Shown here: positions 17,067 to 25,988 of the stretch, piece after piece | Numbering within the stretch: position 1 is the stretch's first letter | Layout: the number at the start of each line of letters is the position of its first letter | Assembly: GCA_945861275.1 (NCBI GenBank) | Contig: CAMATZ010000006.1 | Span: 89,591-153,590, forward strand | Direction of reading: 5' to 3' | Length of the DNA: 64,000 bases | Origin: Bordetella parapertussis | Lineage (GTDB): Bacteria > Pseudomonadota > Gammaproteobacteria > Burkholderiales > SG8-41 | Made by a program: the position numbers and the translations under genes | Notes under the pieces: generated by a model | The model's database searches: none | What the model was told of the DNA's origin: nothing | Seen by the model: the letters and a program-made list of their open reading frames with translations, nothing else

Positions 17067-17131
17067 ACGCAAGCGCGTAAGGTTCAAGGCGCGGGCGTCC
17101 GCGTGCTAGCATCTGGGCCGGAGGTCCGTCG

Positions 17132-19378
17132 ATGGCGATGCCGCAAGATCACGACAACACGCTGCAACTGCGCGCAACGCTCGATGACACGCCGAACGTG
17201 GCGGTTCAGTGGTTCGACGGTGATGGCCGTGTGCGCTATTGGAATCAGGCATCCAGCCGCCTGTTCGGATGGAGCGCCGGCGAAGCGATGGGCAGGACGC
17301 TGGACGAGATCGGGCTTTGCACACCGCTACAGGCCGGTGAATTCACCGCAGCCCTGGAACAGATTTCCGGTCTAGGCCATGCGCTCGAGCCCGCGGAACG
17401 CACCTTTGTGCGCAAGGACGGTTCGCACGGCATCATCAGTTTCACGCTGTTTCCAATACCGTCGCTGTCTGGCGAGCCCTGTTTTGCCTGCACCGTTATC
17501 GATGTCACCGCACACCGCGAAGCGGAAAACCGGATTCGCCGGCTGAACCGCGTCTACGCCGTGCTCAGCAACATCAACGCCGTGCTGGTGCGCATCAAGG
17601 ATCGGCAGACGCTGATCGAAGAGGCTTGCCGCATTGCGGTCGAGCACGGTGGCTTTGGCGTGGTGTGGATCGGGCAGGTGAATCATGCCGCCGGACGCGT
17701 GGATTCGGTGGCGTGGGCGGGCGTCGATGGCTGGGAGTTCCACGCCATAGAGGCAGCATCACGCGGCACACTGCAAGGCGGATCGGGGCTGCTCGCGCGC
17801 TGCATCCGCGAGCAGCAGCCGGCAGTGGAGAGCGATATGTCGGCGCAGCAATGGCCGATGGGCGCGCGACGGCGGCGCGCGGTGGAACTCGGTTACCGTT
17901 CGGTGATCATCCTGCCGCTGATCGTGAATGCCGAGGTCGTGGGGCTGTGCGGCATGATGGCGAAGGAGACCGATTTCTTCAGTGACGATGAGGTGCGCCT
18001 GCTGATGGACCTGGCGGGGGATGTCGCGTTCGCGCTGGAGGTTATCGAGAAAGAAAACCGCATCAACTATCTGGCCTACTATGACTCGCTGACGGGGTTG
18101 CCCAATCGCACGCTGTTGATGGATCGTCTCGGACAGTTAGCGCATGCCGCGGGACAACGCGACAGCAAGCTCGCTCTGATTGTGGTGGACATCCGGCGCT
18201 TTCGCTTTGTCAACGAATCCGCCGGACGTCAGGCCGGTGACACACTGTTGCGCGAGCTGGCGCAGCGTTTGCGGTTGTCGTGGCGCGAACCGGACAATGT
18301 CGGGCGCGTCGCGGGAGACTGCTTTGCACTGGCACTGGGCGATTACGCCAACGAAGCCGAATTGATGCACGCCATCGAGCAGTCCATCATGGAGGTGCTG
18401 CGGGCGCCGTTCCTGGTGGGCGGGCGCGAGGTGACGGTGTCGATGTCCGCCGGCGTGGCGGTGTTTCCAGAAGATGGCGCGGACGCCGACACGCTGTTCA
18501 AGAACGCCGAGGCCGCGTTAAAGCAGGCCAAGGCGCTGGCCGAGCCGTACCTGTTCTATCAGCCGCAAATGAATGCGCGCATGGCGGAAACGCTGTTGAT
18601 CGAAAACCACATGCGGCGCGCGCTCGATCGCGAACAATTCGTGCTTCACTATCAGCCCAAGGTTGAAACTTTAGGGGCGCGCGTGACCGGGTTTGAAGCT
18701 CTGATACGCTGGAACGATCCCGATTCCGGACTGGTTGCGCCCGCTGCGTTTATTTCGATCATCGAAGAAACCGGCATGATCGTCGAGGCCGGACATTGGG
18801 CGATGTGCCGCGTCTTGCAGGATCAGGCCTTGTGGCGGCAGCAAGGACTCACGCCGCCGCGGGTTGCGGTCAACGTTTCGGCGGTGCAACTGCGGCACAA
18901 GGACTTTACCGATCAGGTGCGCGCGCTGGTAAACGCGGGCGCAGCGGGCGCGTCTGCACTCGATCTGGAAATCACCGAAAGCCTGCTGATGCACGATATG
19001 GAAGGCTGCATCCGCAAGCTCAAGGCGATCCGCGATCTGGGCGTGAACATCGCGATCGACGATTTTGGCACCGGCTACTCTTCGCTCGCGTACTTGTCCA
19101 AACTGCCGGTCAATGCACTGAAAATAGACCGCTCGTTCATTGAAGGACTGCCGGGTGACGGCGATAATCTGTCCATCGTCGCTTCGATCATTTCACTCGC
19201 GCACGCGCTCAAAATCAAGGTGATTGCCGAAGGCGTGGAGACCGTCGAGCAATTGCAGGTGCTGCAATCACTGGAATGCGACGAAATCCAGGGCTTTCTG
19301 ATCAGCCTGCCGGTGACGGCGGAATGCGTCGCCGCGATGCTGTCACCATTCGATTCTGGTGTAGAGGGGAAACCGTGA
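17132..19378 (+). CDS. PAS-GAF-GGDEF-EAL protein; probable c-di-GMP phosphodiesterase
   Basis: A soluble 748-residue sensor. A PAS domain (about 15-135, WFDGDGRVRYWNQ) is followed by GAF (about 145-305), a degenerate GGDEF (about 315-475; the motif reads AGDCF, preceded by an REPD inhibitory-site-like RxxD) and EAL (about 490-740). The EAL residues look complete: FEALIRW, NVSAVQL, LEITES, IDDFGTGYSS, LKIDRSF, AEGVE and the late Gln-Gly. It should therefore degrade rather than make c-di-GMP, with the GGDEF domain as a possible GTP sensor. Its stop overlaps the start of the next gene (TGATG). Confidence 0.88.
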   Translation: MAMPQDHDNTLQLRATLDDTPNVAVQWFDGDGRVRYWNQASSRLFGWSAGEAMGRTLDEIGLCTPLQAGEFTAALEQISGLGHALEPAERTFVRKDGSHGIISFTLFPIPSLSGEPCFACTVIDVTAHREAENRIRRLNRVYAVLSNINAVLVRIKDRQTLIEEACRIAVEHGGFGVVWIGQVNHAAGRVDSVAWAGVDGWEFHAIEAASRGTLQGGSGLLARCIREQQPAVESDMSAQQWPMGARRRRAVELGYRSVIILPLIVNAEVVGLCGMMAKETDFFSDDEVRLLMDLAGDVAFALEVIEKENRINYLAYYDSLTGLPNRTLLMDRLGQLAHAAGQRDSKLALIVVDIRRFRFVNESAGRQAGDTLLRELAQRLRLSWREPDNVGRVAGDCFALALGDYANEAELMHAIEQSIMEVLRAPFLVGGREVTVSMSAGVAVFPEDGADADTLFKNAEAALKQAKALAEPYLFYQPQMNARMAETLLIENHMRRALDREQFVLHYQPKVETLGARVTGFEALIRWNDPDSGLVAPAAFISIIEETGMIVEAGHWAMCRVLQDQALWRQQGLTPPRVAVNVSAVQLRHKDFTDQVRALVNAGAAGASALDLEITESLLMHDMEGCIRKLKAIRDLGVNIAIDDFGTGYSSLAYLSKLPVNALKIDRSFIEGLPGDGDNLSIVASIISLAHALKIKVIAEGVETVEQLQVLQSLECDEIQGFLISLPVTAECVAAMLSPFDSGVEGKP

Positions 19379-20634
19379 TGAAACGCAAAAAGTGGTTGCA
19401 CGTTGCCGTGTGGTTGGCGGTGGTGGCGATGATCGGCTGCGCAGCCGTCGAGCGCCAGCGCGAGCGTGGTGTAAACGCGCCGGCGGTGCGCATCGATCCG
19501 CCGCCCGCTTACATGGCAGCGGCGAAAAAGGCGCTGGCCGAGCCGTTCAAGGGCATTACCAGCAACGGCAAAATTGTTCCCGGCCTGTATTCAGTGGGCA
19601 ACACCGGCGTATCCACCGAGCCGATCCGGCGCGCGGCAGAGGATTTTATTGTAGCGCTCACCGCGCAACAGCGCGCGCAAGCGCTGTTCCCCGTGACCAG
19701 CAATGAGTGGCGTAACTGGAGCAACATTCATCGTTACCCGCGCGACGGCGTGATGCTCGGTGACATGAGCGCAGCGCAGCGCGAACGCGCGTTTGCGTTG
19801 ATGCGGGCGACGCTTTCCGCGCGCGGGTTCGATGGCGCGCGCGACATCATGAAGCTCAACGAGACCATCGCCGAACTCACCGGCAAGTTCGACGAATACG
19901 GTGACGATCTCTACTGGTTTACCGTGATGGGCACGCCGTCGGCAACCGCGCCGTGGGGCTGGCAGCTCGACGGCCATCACCTGGTGATCAACTGTTTTGT
20001 GATCGGTGATCAGGTGGTGATGACGCCGCTGTTCATGGGATCGGAACCCACCCGTGCCGACGCGGGCAAATACGCCGGTACCGCGGTGTTTCAGGAAGAA
20101 GAGCGGCGCGGCCTCGCATTCATGCGCACGCTCACCCCCGCGCAGCGCGCGAAAGCGGTAGTCGGCGACACATTGCCGCGCGAAGTGTCCGCGCCTGCGT
20201 TTAACGACAATCTTCAATTGCGCTATCAGGGCCTGCGCTACGGCGAGCTGTCTGTGGCGCAGCAAAGCCAGTTGCTCGAACTCATTGAATTGCACATCGG
20301 CAAGATGCGTGAGGGACATAGCGCGGTGCGCATGGCGGAGATCAAGCGCCATCTCGACCAGACCTGGTTTGCGTGGATGGGCAGCGCTGCCGAGGACAGC
20401 GTGTTCTATTACCGCATCCATAGTCCGGTGGCGCTGATCGAGTTTGACCATGTGCGCGGCATCGCGCTGAATAGTCCGGAGCCCTCGCGCAATCATGCGC
20501 ACACAGTGATCCGCACACCCAACGGCAACGATTACGGCATGGATCTGCTGCGGCAGCATCACGCGCGGTTTGAGCATATCAAGGGCGAGCACGTGGCGCG
20601 GCACACTGCCCGCAAGCTGCACCTGACGCCTTGA
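19378..20634 (+). CDS. DUF3500 lipoprotein
   Basis: A 418-residue DUF3500-family protein. The N-terminus has a basic KRKK start, a hydrophobic stretch and a lipobox-like AMIGC near residue 21, so it is probably an outer- or inner-membrane lipoprotein. The body carries the family landmarks PFKGITSNGKIVPGLY, LTAQQRAQALF, WSNIHRYPRDGV, WGWQLDGHHLVIN and the late RNHAHTVIRTPNGNDYG. The function of the family is not established. It starts at the ATG of TGATG shared with the upstream EAL gene, so the two are translationally coupled. An upstream reading to 19276 lies within the EAL gene and is rejected. Confidence 0.85.
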   Translation: MKRKKWLHVAVWLAVVAMIGCAAVERQRERGVNAPAVRIDPPPAYMAAAKKALAEPFKGITSNGKIVPGLYSVGNTGVSTEPIRRAAEDFIVALTAQQRAQALFPVTSNEWRNWSNIHRYPRDGVMLGDMSAAQRERAFALMRATLSARGFDGARDIMKLNETIAELTGKFDEYGDDLYWFTVMGTPSATAPWGWQLDGHHLVINCFVIGDQVVMTPLFMGSEPTRADAGKYAGTAVFQEEERRGLAFMRTLTPAQRAKAVVGDTLPREVSAPAFNDNLQLRYQGLRYGELSVAQQSQLLELIELHIGKMREGHSAVRMAEIKRHLDQTWFAWMGSAAEDSVFYYRIHSPVALIEFDHVRGIALNSPEPSRNHAHTVIRTPNGNDYGMDLLRQHHARFEHIKGEHVARHTARKLHLTP

Positions 20635-20780
20635 GCACTTCATCCCACGCGCGGTCTGGGCGTGGCGCCGGATGATGATGCGCATTGATAAGTCAAGCAC
20701 ACATGGGGTGTGCATGACGCAGATGAGACTTTCTATTAACTGATTTTCGAAACTAGCGTGGGCAGCGCCACTACCCTGAT

Positions 20781-22373
20781 ATGAAGAAACCTCTGGAAGT
20801 TCTGTGCCTGTACGCCGCCCACAACTACACCCTCAACGGCGCCTTCGCCAGCCGCGCCGCCCGCGATCCGCAACGCGAGTTCTTATTCTTCAACGGCACG
20901 TCGTGGACGTGGCAGGCGTTTGGCGAAGCGGTTGAGCGCACCGCGAGGCTGTTCGTTGCACGTGGCGTCAAAAAAAGCGACCGTGTAGGTGTGATGGCAC
21001 GCAACTGTGACGGGCATGTGCTGGCATTGTTGGCGCTGGCGCGCATCGGCGCGATCATGGTGCCGGTGAATCCGGAATTTGGCGTGCAGGAGGCGAAGTA
21101 TGTGTTTCATCATGCCGAGGTGAGTGCGGTGCTGGCGGCGAGCGACACGCTGGCCGTGGCGCGGCAGGCCGCCGCGGGTCTCGCGATACCGCCGTGGTTT
21201 GCGCTGATCGACGGCGCAGCAGACGATGCGCCGTTGCTTAGTGAGCTTGCGGCCAACGCGCCGCAGTTGGCGCTGCCAACAGACATCACTGCCGACGACA
21301 CGGTGCTGATCGTCTACACCTCGGGCACCACCGGTTTTCCCAAGGGTGCGATGCACAGCCAGCGCAGCTTTGTTACCGGCGGTGAGGCCTTTGTGCAGCG
21401 CGTGTATCTGCAGCACGACGACCGCGTGATGGTGGTGCTGCCGATGTTTCATATCAACGCCAATTTCTACTCGGTGGCGGGCACGCTGGCGGCGGGTGCT
21501 GCTCTGATAATTGTGCCGAAGTTTTCAGCGTCAACCTTCTGGCAGGTGGCTGCGGACACCGGCGCCACCGAAGTCAACATTATCGAAGCCATGGGCACCA
21601 TACTGGTGAACCGGCCGCGCAGCGAGTATCGCCCCGATCACAAATTGCGCGCCGTGTATGGGGTGCGCGCGAGTTACGCGGATACCTTTCGTAATGAATT
21701 CGGCATTCCCATACTGATCGGCGGCTACGGCATGACCGAGATTCCGGGCGTGACCTGTAACCCTGTGGAAGGCGTGCAGAAGTGGAACACCATGGGGCCG
21801 GTGGGGCGGCATCCCGACCCCGATCGCCCGTGGGCGCAATGCCGCGTGGTGGATGACGAGGGGCGCGATGTCGGGGTGGATCGGGAAGGCGAGATGTGGG
21901 TGAAAACACCTATCGTGATGCAGGGCTATTTTCGCGATGCGGCGCAGACGGCAGCGGCATTTCACGAGGGTTGGTTCAAAACCGGCGACGTGGTGAAGTG
22001 CGACGCAGAGGGTTACTACACGTTTGTTACGCGCAAGGGCGACATCATTCGCCGCCGCGGTGAAAACATCGCCGGCGCGGAACTCGACCGCGTGATCGGC
22101 GCGCATCCGGCAGTACATGAAGCGGCGGCAGTCGCAGTGCCCGCCGAACTGGGCGAGGACGACATACTGGTGGCAGTGGTGTTGAAGCCGGGCGAGAAGA
22201 CCAGCGCGCAGGACATCGCGCAATGGTGCCGCGAACGTTTGGCGCCGCAGAAAGTGCCGCGCTATGTGCTGTTTGTGGACGAATTGCCGCACACCCCGAC
22301 CGCCAAGGTGCTAAAGCAGGTGTTGAAGGCGGATAAAAGTTTGAAAAGTAGAGCGGTGGATTTGGCGGGGTAG
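20781..22373 (+). CDS. acyl-CoA synthetase (AMP-forming), CaiC/fatty-acid ligase-like
   Basis: A 530-residue ANL-family ligase that activates a carboxylic acid to its CoA thioester through an acyl-adenylate. The P-loop-like motif VYTSGTTGFPKGAMHS (about 177-192), the GYGMTE adenine/substrate motif, KTGDVVKCDAEGYYTF and RRGENIAGAELD hinge motifs, and the terminal PTAKVLKQ with the catalytic Lys are all present. The acid is unknown; the form resembles crotonobetaine/carnitine-type ligases. It stands alone, convergent with a Bug gene. Confidence 0.9.
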   Translation: MKKPLEVLCLYAAHNYTLNGAFASRAARDPQREFLFFNGTSWTWQAFGEAVERTARLFVARGVKKSDRVGVMARNCDGHVLALLALARIGAIMVPVNPEFGVQEAKYVFHHAEVSAVLAASDTLAVARQAAAGLAIPPWFALIDGAADDAPLLSELAANAPQLALPTDITADDTVLIVYTSGTTGFPKGAMHSQRSFVTGGEAFVQRVYLQHDDRVMVVLPMFHINANFYSVAGTLAAGAALIIVPKFSASTFWQVAADTGATEVNIIEAMGTILVNRPRSEYRPDHKLRAVYGVRASYADTFRNEFGIPILIGGYGMTEIPGVTCNPVEGVQKWNTMGPVGRHPDPDRPWAQCRVVDDEGRDVGVDREGEMWVKTPIVMQGYFRDAAQTAAAFHEGWFKTGDVVKCDAEGYYTFVTRKGDIIRRRGENIAGAELDRVIGAHPAVHEAAAVAVPAELGEDDILVAVVLKPGEKTSAQDIAQWCRERLAPQKVPRYVLFVDELPHTPTAKVLKQVLKADKSLKSRAVDLAG

Positions 22374-22410
22374 CAATTCCGGGAGACGCGCAATTGAGCT
22401 GCCCTTGCGG

Positions 22411-23391
22411 CTACTCTGGCTTAAGTCCGATGGTGTTGATGAGATTCTGAAAGCGCACGATCTCTTCCCGGATGTACTGGGCAAGATCAGCCGGCGTACC
22501 GGGTTCGGGTTCAATACCCTGACTCTTGAGCAGCTCCGCCAACTGAGGCGTATGCAGCACCGCATTGATCTCTGAATTGAGACGTTGAACGATCGCCGCG
22601 GGCGTTCGGCGCGGCACGACCAGCGAATTCCAGGACTTGGTCTGGTAGCCCCTGATGCCGCTTTCGTCAATGGTGGGAATGTCCGGCCCGATGGCGGAGC
22701 GTTTGGCGGTAGAGACAGCCAGCGCCCGCAGCCGTCCGGCATCTGCGTGCGGCTTCAGCACCGAGATGCCGCCGAACATGAGGGCAATCTGACCGCCCAT
22801 CACGTCGACCGTCGCCGCGCCTACGCCCTTGTAGGGGACGTGCACGATGTCGATGGCCGCCATGTGCTTGAACAATTCCGTAGCCAGATGATTGCCCGAC
22901 CCAATACCGGCCGACCCGTAATTGAGCTTGCCGGGATTAGCCTTCGCATGGGCCACGAGTTGCGCTACGGATCTGGCGGGCACTGTGGGATGCACGGCGA
23001 GCAGATAAGGTGTCGATCCGAGCATGGACACCGGCGCAAAATCGCGTTCCGGGTGATAGGGCAGTTTGCTGTTCAACGCGGGATTGACTGCGAGCGTGGT
23101 GATGGTGGCGACCAGCAGGGTGTAGCCATCGGCAGGAGCGCGTGCCGTAATCTCTGCGCCGATAATGCTGGCTGCGCCGCCGCGGTTATCGACAATCACC
23201 GGCTGACCGAGACGCCTGGCGAGCATCTCGTTTACCGCTCTGCCTATGAGATCGGCAGAGCCGCCGGGCGCGTACGGCACGATCAGCCGGATCGGCTTGC
23301 TCGGATACGGTCGTTGCTGGGCCGCACCGCTGGTGCAGAACAGTGTGCCGATTGCAAACAGCGCGACGCCGGGTACCGCGCAGGTTTTCAT
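22411..23391 (-). CDS. Bug/TctC-family tripartite tricarboxylate-type solute-binding protein
   Basis: A periplasmic binding protein of 326 residues. The signal peptide ends near TSGAAQQ. The mature part starts with the family hallmark YPSKPIRLIVPYAPGGSAD, followed by VIVDNRGGAASIIGAE, a central YGSAGIGSGNHLATELF and HVPYKGVGAA. These are the elements that line the carboxylate-binding cleft in Bug proteins. No TctA or TctB membrane gene is nearby, so it is an orphan. It is the first of nine such genes in this window and converges on the acyl-CoA synthetase gene. Confidence 0.9.
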   Translation of the reverse strand: MKTCAVPGVALFAIGTLFCTSGAAQQRPYPSKPIRLIVPYAPGGSADLIGRAVNEMLARRLGQPVIVDNRGGAASIIGAEITARAPADGYTLLVATITTLAVNPALNSKLPYHPERDFAPVSMLGSTPYLLAVHPTVPARSVAQLVAHAKANPGKLNYGSAGIGSGNHLATELFKHMAAIDIVHVPYKGVGAATVDVMGGQIALMFGGISVLKPHADAGRLRALAVSTAKRSAIGPDIPTIDESGIRGYQTKSWNSLVVPRRTPAAIVQRLNSEINAVLHTPQLAELLKSQGIEPEPGTPADLAQYIREEIVRFQNLINTIGLKPE

Positions 23392-23552
23392 CGCCGGAAT
23401 TTAGCGGCTGGGCCAGCGCACGTCAAACCTGGCCTTTCGCAACAGCAGTGGCCGCCAGGTGCCGGTCGCTTTGCGGGCGGTCTATTGTAACTATTTGTTT
23501 TTAAATATAAATTCGCAATAAATTTGATGAGCAGGATGGCCGCGCTGATAGC

Positions 23553-23760
23553 TATGTTCATCTGCCGTCATCTGTGGCTAAATCCGTTCTTCATTAATTG
23601 GCGTCAAGCACTATTGGCCACAGATGAACACCGATTAGAACAACGAGCGTAGCGTGCGCCATGCGCACGATTCACTCGAGTATCCGTGCCGCGGATGCAC
23701 AGGCTGATCGTGCGCATGGCGCACGCTACGGGTTTGCCTGTGTTCATCTGTGAAAAAAAG
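23553..23760. repeat. nested palindromes: ATCTGTGG/CCACAGAT words around a CGTAGCGTGCGC hairpin
   Basis: The 401-base gap 23392-23792 has no gene that I can support. It holds TGTTCATCTG and CCACAGATGAACACCGATT words at 23553-23637 and TGTGTTCATCTGTG at 23741-23754. Inside these lies an exact 23-base inverted repeat, 23648-23670 with 23708-23730, that starts CGTAGCGTGCGCCATG. A close relative of the inner hairpin is at 28685-28765. The word TGTTCATCTGTGG recurs near 25930. Confidence 0.75.
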
Positions 23761-23792
23761 TTTTACGATTTGACTTCAACAGGAGGAATGTC

Positions 23793-25073
23793 ATGATTAC
23801 CCAAGTATCTAAGTTGCGCAGTATGTTACTGGCGAGCGTGTTAACCGTGCCAGCGGTATTTGCCCAGCAGCCTGCGGACGCGCCCGCTGCCGCTCCCGAA
23901 GCACCCAAACCCGCGGTGTCCAAGCCGATTCCCTCCATACAGCCTGCGCCGGCGCTGGTGCCGGGGCGAGGGGATATACCCAGTGTCGAAATCGGCAAGC
24001 GCCTCTCCAACGTCGCGCCGCCGCCGATGGGCGTGCCGGTGGACAAATTGCCGAAGCTCACCGTGCCCAAAGGCTTCAAGGTCGAGGTCTACGCACACAG
24101 CATCGGCAACGCACGCACGCTGCGCATCGGCGACAAGGGCACAGTGTTCGTGTCGAACCGGCTGCTCGACAAGGTGTATGCGATTACCGACAAGGGCGGC
24201 AAACGCGAGACCAAGGTGATTGCCTCGGGGATGGATCGTCCCAACGGCCTGGCGTTCCACAAAGGGGCCTTGTACGTGGCGGAAGGCACCAAAATCAACC
24301 GCTTCGACAACATCGAAGACAACCTCGATAACCCGCCGAAGCCGGTGGTGATCTATGACGATCTGCCGAATCATGCATCGCATGGCTGGCGCTACATCGG
24401 CATCGGGCCCGATAACAAGCTCTATATTAACGTCGGCGCGCCGTGCAATATTTGCGAGCCGCCTCCAGGCCACGCGCAAATCCGCCGTATGAATCTCGAC
24501 GGCAGCGGCGCGGAAATTTACGCGATGGGGATCCGTAACTCGGTAGGCTTCGACTGGAACCCGGTGACCAAGGAGCTGTATTTCACCGAGCATGGCCGCG
24601 ACTGGCTATCGGAAGATCTGCCCGAGGATGAGTTGAATCGCGTGACCAAGCAAGGCCAGCATTTCGGCTTTCCCTATTGCCACAACGGCACCTTTACCGA
24701 CCGCGAGACTGGCTGGGGCAAGTCGTGCTCGGATTACGTGAACCCTGCCGCGTTACTCGGACCGCATTCTGCGGCGCTCGGCATGCGTTTTTACACCGGC
24801 AATATGTTCCCCGGTTACAAAAACGCGATCTTCATGGCGCGCCACGGTTCGTGGAATCGCACCAGGAAAATCGGCGGCGATATTATCGTGGTCAGACTCA
24901 ACCCGAACGGCACGGTGAAATCGCAAGAGGTATTCATGACTGGCTTCATGGTGGATAACGCCTACTTGGGCCGTCCGGTCGATGTGGCGGTGATGAAGGA
25001 CGGTTCGATGCTGGTATCGGACGATCATGCGGGCGCCGTGTATCGCGTAACTTATGGTGTGCAGAAGCGCTGA
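23793..25073 (+). CDS. sorbosone dehydrogenase-like beta-propeller protein (PQQ-dependent sugar dehydrogenase family)
   Basis: A periplasmic protein of 426 residues with a signal peptide ending near PAVFAQQ, an Ala/Pro-rich spacer, then a six-bladed propeller of the soluble glucose/sorbosone dehydrogenase family. Visible marks are RPNGLAFHKGALYVAEG, HGWRYIGIGPDNKLYINVG, GIRNSVGFDWNP, FTEHGRDWLSEDLPEDELN and HGSWNR, which include residues that bind PQQ and Ca in the family. GAPCNICEPP holds two cysteines. The gene directly downstream encodes a diheme cytochrome c that could accept its electrons. The substrate is not known. Confidence 0.85.
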   Translation: MITQVSKLRSMLLASVLTVPAVFAQQPADAPAAAPEAPKPAVSKPIPSIQPAPALVPGRGDIPSVEIGKRLSNVAPPPMGVPVDKLPKLTVPKGFKVEVYAHSIGNARTLRIGDKGTVFVSNRLLDKVYAITDKGGKRETKVIASGMDRPNGLAFHKGALYVAEGTKINRFDNIEDNLDNPPKPVVIYDDLPNHASHGWRYIGIGPDNKLYINVGAPCNICEPPPGHAQIRRMNLDGSGAEIYAMGIRNSVGFDWNPVTKELYFTEHGRDWLSEDLPEDELNRVTKQGQHFGFPYCHNGTFTDRETGWGKSCSDYVNPAALLGPHSAALGMRFYTGNMFPGYKNAIFMARHGSWNRTRKIGGDIIVVRLNPNGTVKSQEVFMTGFMVDNAYLGRPVDVAVMKDGSMLVSDDHAGAVYRVTYGVQKR

Positions 25074-25078
25074 TTACA

Positions 25079-25678
25079 TTGAGAAATTTGTTGGAGAGGA
25101 TGCGCGGCGGCGCCAGCGTAGTGGCTGCCGCCGCGCTGGTTTTGGGGTGTGCCGCTCCTGCTGCTGCACAGTCGGTGCAGGAGCGGCTTGCAACCTGCCT
25201 GGCTTGTCACGGCGCGAGCGGGCAATCCGCGACGCCAGACACGCCGTCGCTGGGCGCGCAGCCGGCGTTTTTTCTGACCATTCAACTATTCATGTTCCGC
25301 GAGAAGATCCGCGCGGTGCCGTTAATGAACCAGATGATGCAAGGTGTCAGCAACACGGATCTCAATGCACTTGCGGCTGCCATTTCCAAGCTGCCGCCAC
25401 CGCAACCGCCCGCTGGCGCGCCCGACACCGCACGCATGGATGCCGCGCGCACGCTGTCCGAGCAAAATCGCTGCAATATTTGTCATGGCGGCAACTACGC
25501 GGGGGGTGAAAACGTGCCGCGTATCGCTGGTCAGCGTGAAGACTATTTGCTGAAGACCCTGCGCGAATACAAGGCCAACACACGACGCGGCTACGATGCC
25601 GCGATGTCGGACGTGCTGCATTCGGTGAGCGATGAGCAGGTTGCTGATCTGGCGTATTTTCTGGCGCGAATGAAGTAG
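25079..25678 (+). CDS. diheme cytochrome c (c4-like)
   Basis: A 199-residue periplasmic cytochrome with a leader ending near APAAAQS and two heme-binding CxxCH motifs, CLACHG (about residue 39) and CNICHG (about 131). Each is followed by its own domain with candidate Met ligands, as in c4-type cytochromes. The start is uncertain: a TTG at 25079 is used, and an ATG at 25100 would also leave a leader. It follows the sorbosone dehydrogenase-like gene by five bases, which suggests that it takes electrons from that enzyme. Confidence 0.85.
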   Translation: MRNLLERMRGGASVVAAAALVLGCAAPAAAQSVQERLATCLACHGASGQSATPDTPSLGAQPAFFLTIQLFMFREKIRAVPLMNQMMQGVSNTDLNALAAAISKLPPPQPPAGAPDTARMDAARTLSEQNRCNICHGGNYAGGENVPRIAGQREDYLLKTLREYKANTRRGYDAAMSDVLHSVSDEQVADLAYFLARMK

Positions 25679-25757
25679 ACACGGGAAGTTATTGCGTGTG
25701 CGCCAGCAAACGTGATTGGCGTCGCGGATTTTGGTACGCCAACCCCAAAAACATTTT

Positions 25758-25807
25758 GACAGGATTAACAGGATCAACAGGATGGGGGGTATCCTGTTAA
25801 TCCTGTC
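25758..25807. repeat. perfect 17-bp inverted repeat, GACAGGATTAACAGGAT type
   Basis: The arms 25758-25774 and 25791-25807 are exact complements, with a 16-base loop. No T-run follows, so it is more likely a dispersed repeat than a terminator. The rest of the 310-base gap 25679-25988 holds TGTGTTCATCTGTGGC at about 25926-25942 and an imperfect GTCGTTCC/GGAACGAC pair, but no gene. Confidence 0.8.
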
Positions 25808-25988
25808 TATCGATGTAAGTTTGCTTCGGATGAGCACAGATTGAATTCGCTGTCGTTCCCGCCGCAGCCTGCCCTCGAATGCGTTTGTCGGGGATCGGAA
25901 CGACAACGGGTTTAATCTGCGTCCATCTGTGTTCATCTGTGGCAAAAAAAGTTTTTGAACCTATAGCAGCACAACCGGAGGCCCTGAA

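Noticed and set aside
25758..25807. Rho-independent terminator for the cytochrome gene
   Set aside because: The perfect hairpin has no T-run and lies about 80 bases after the stop; its sequence is of a dispersed-repeat type.
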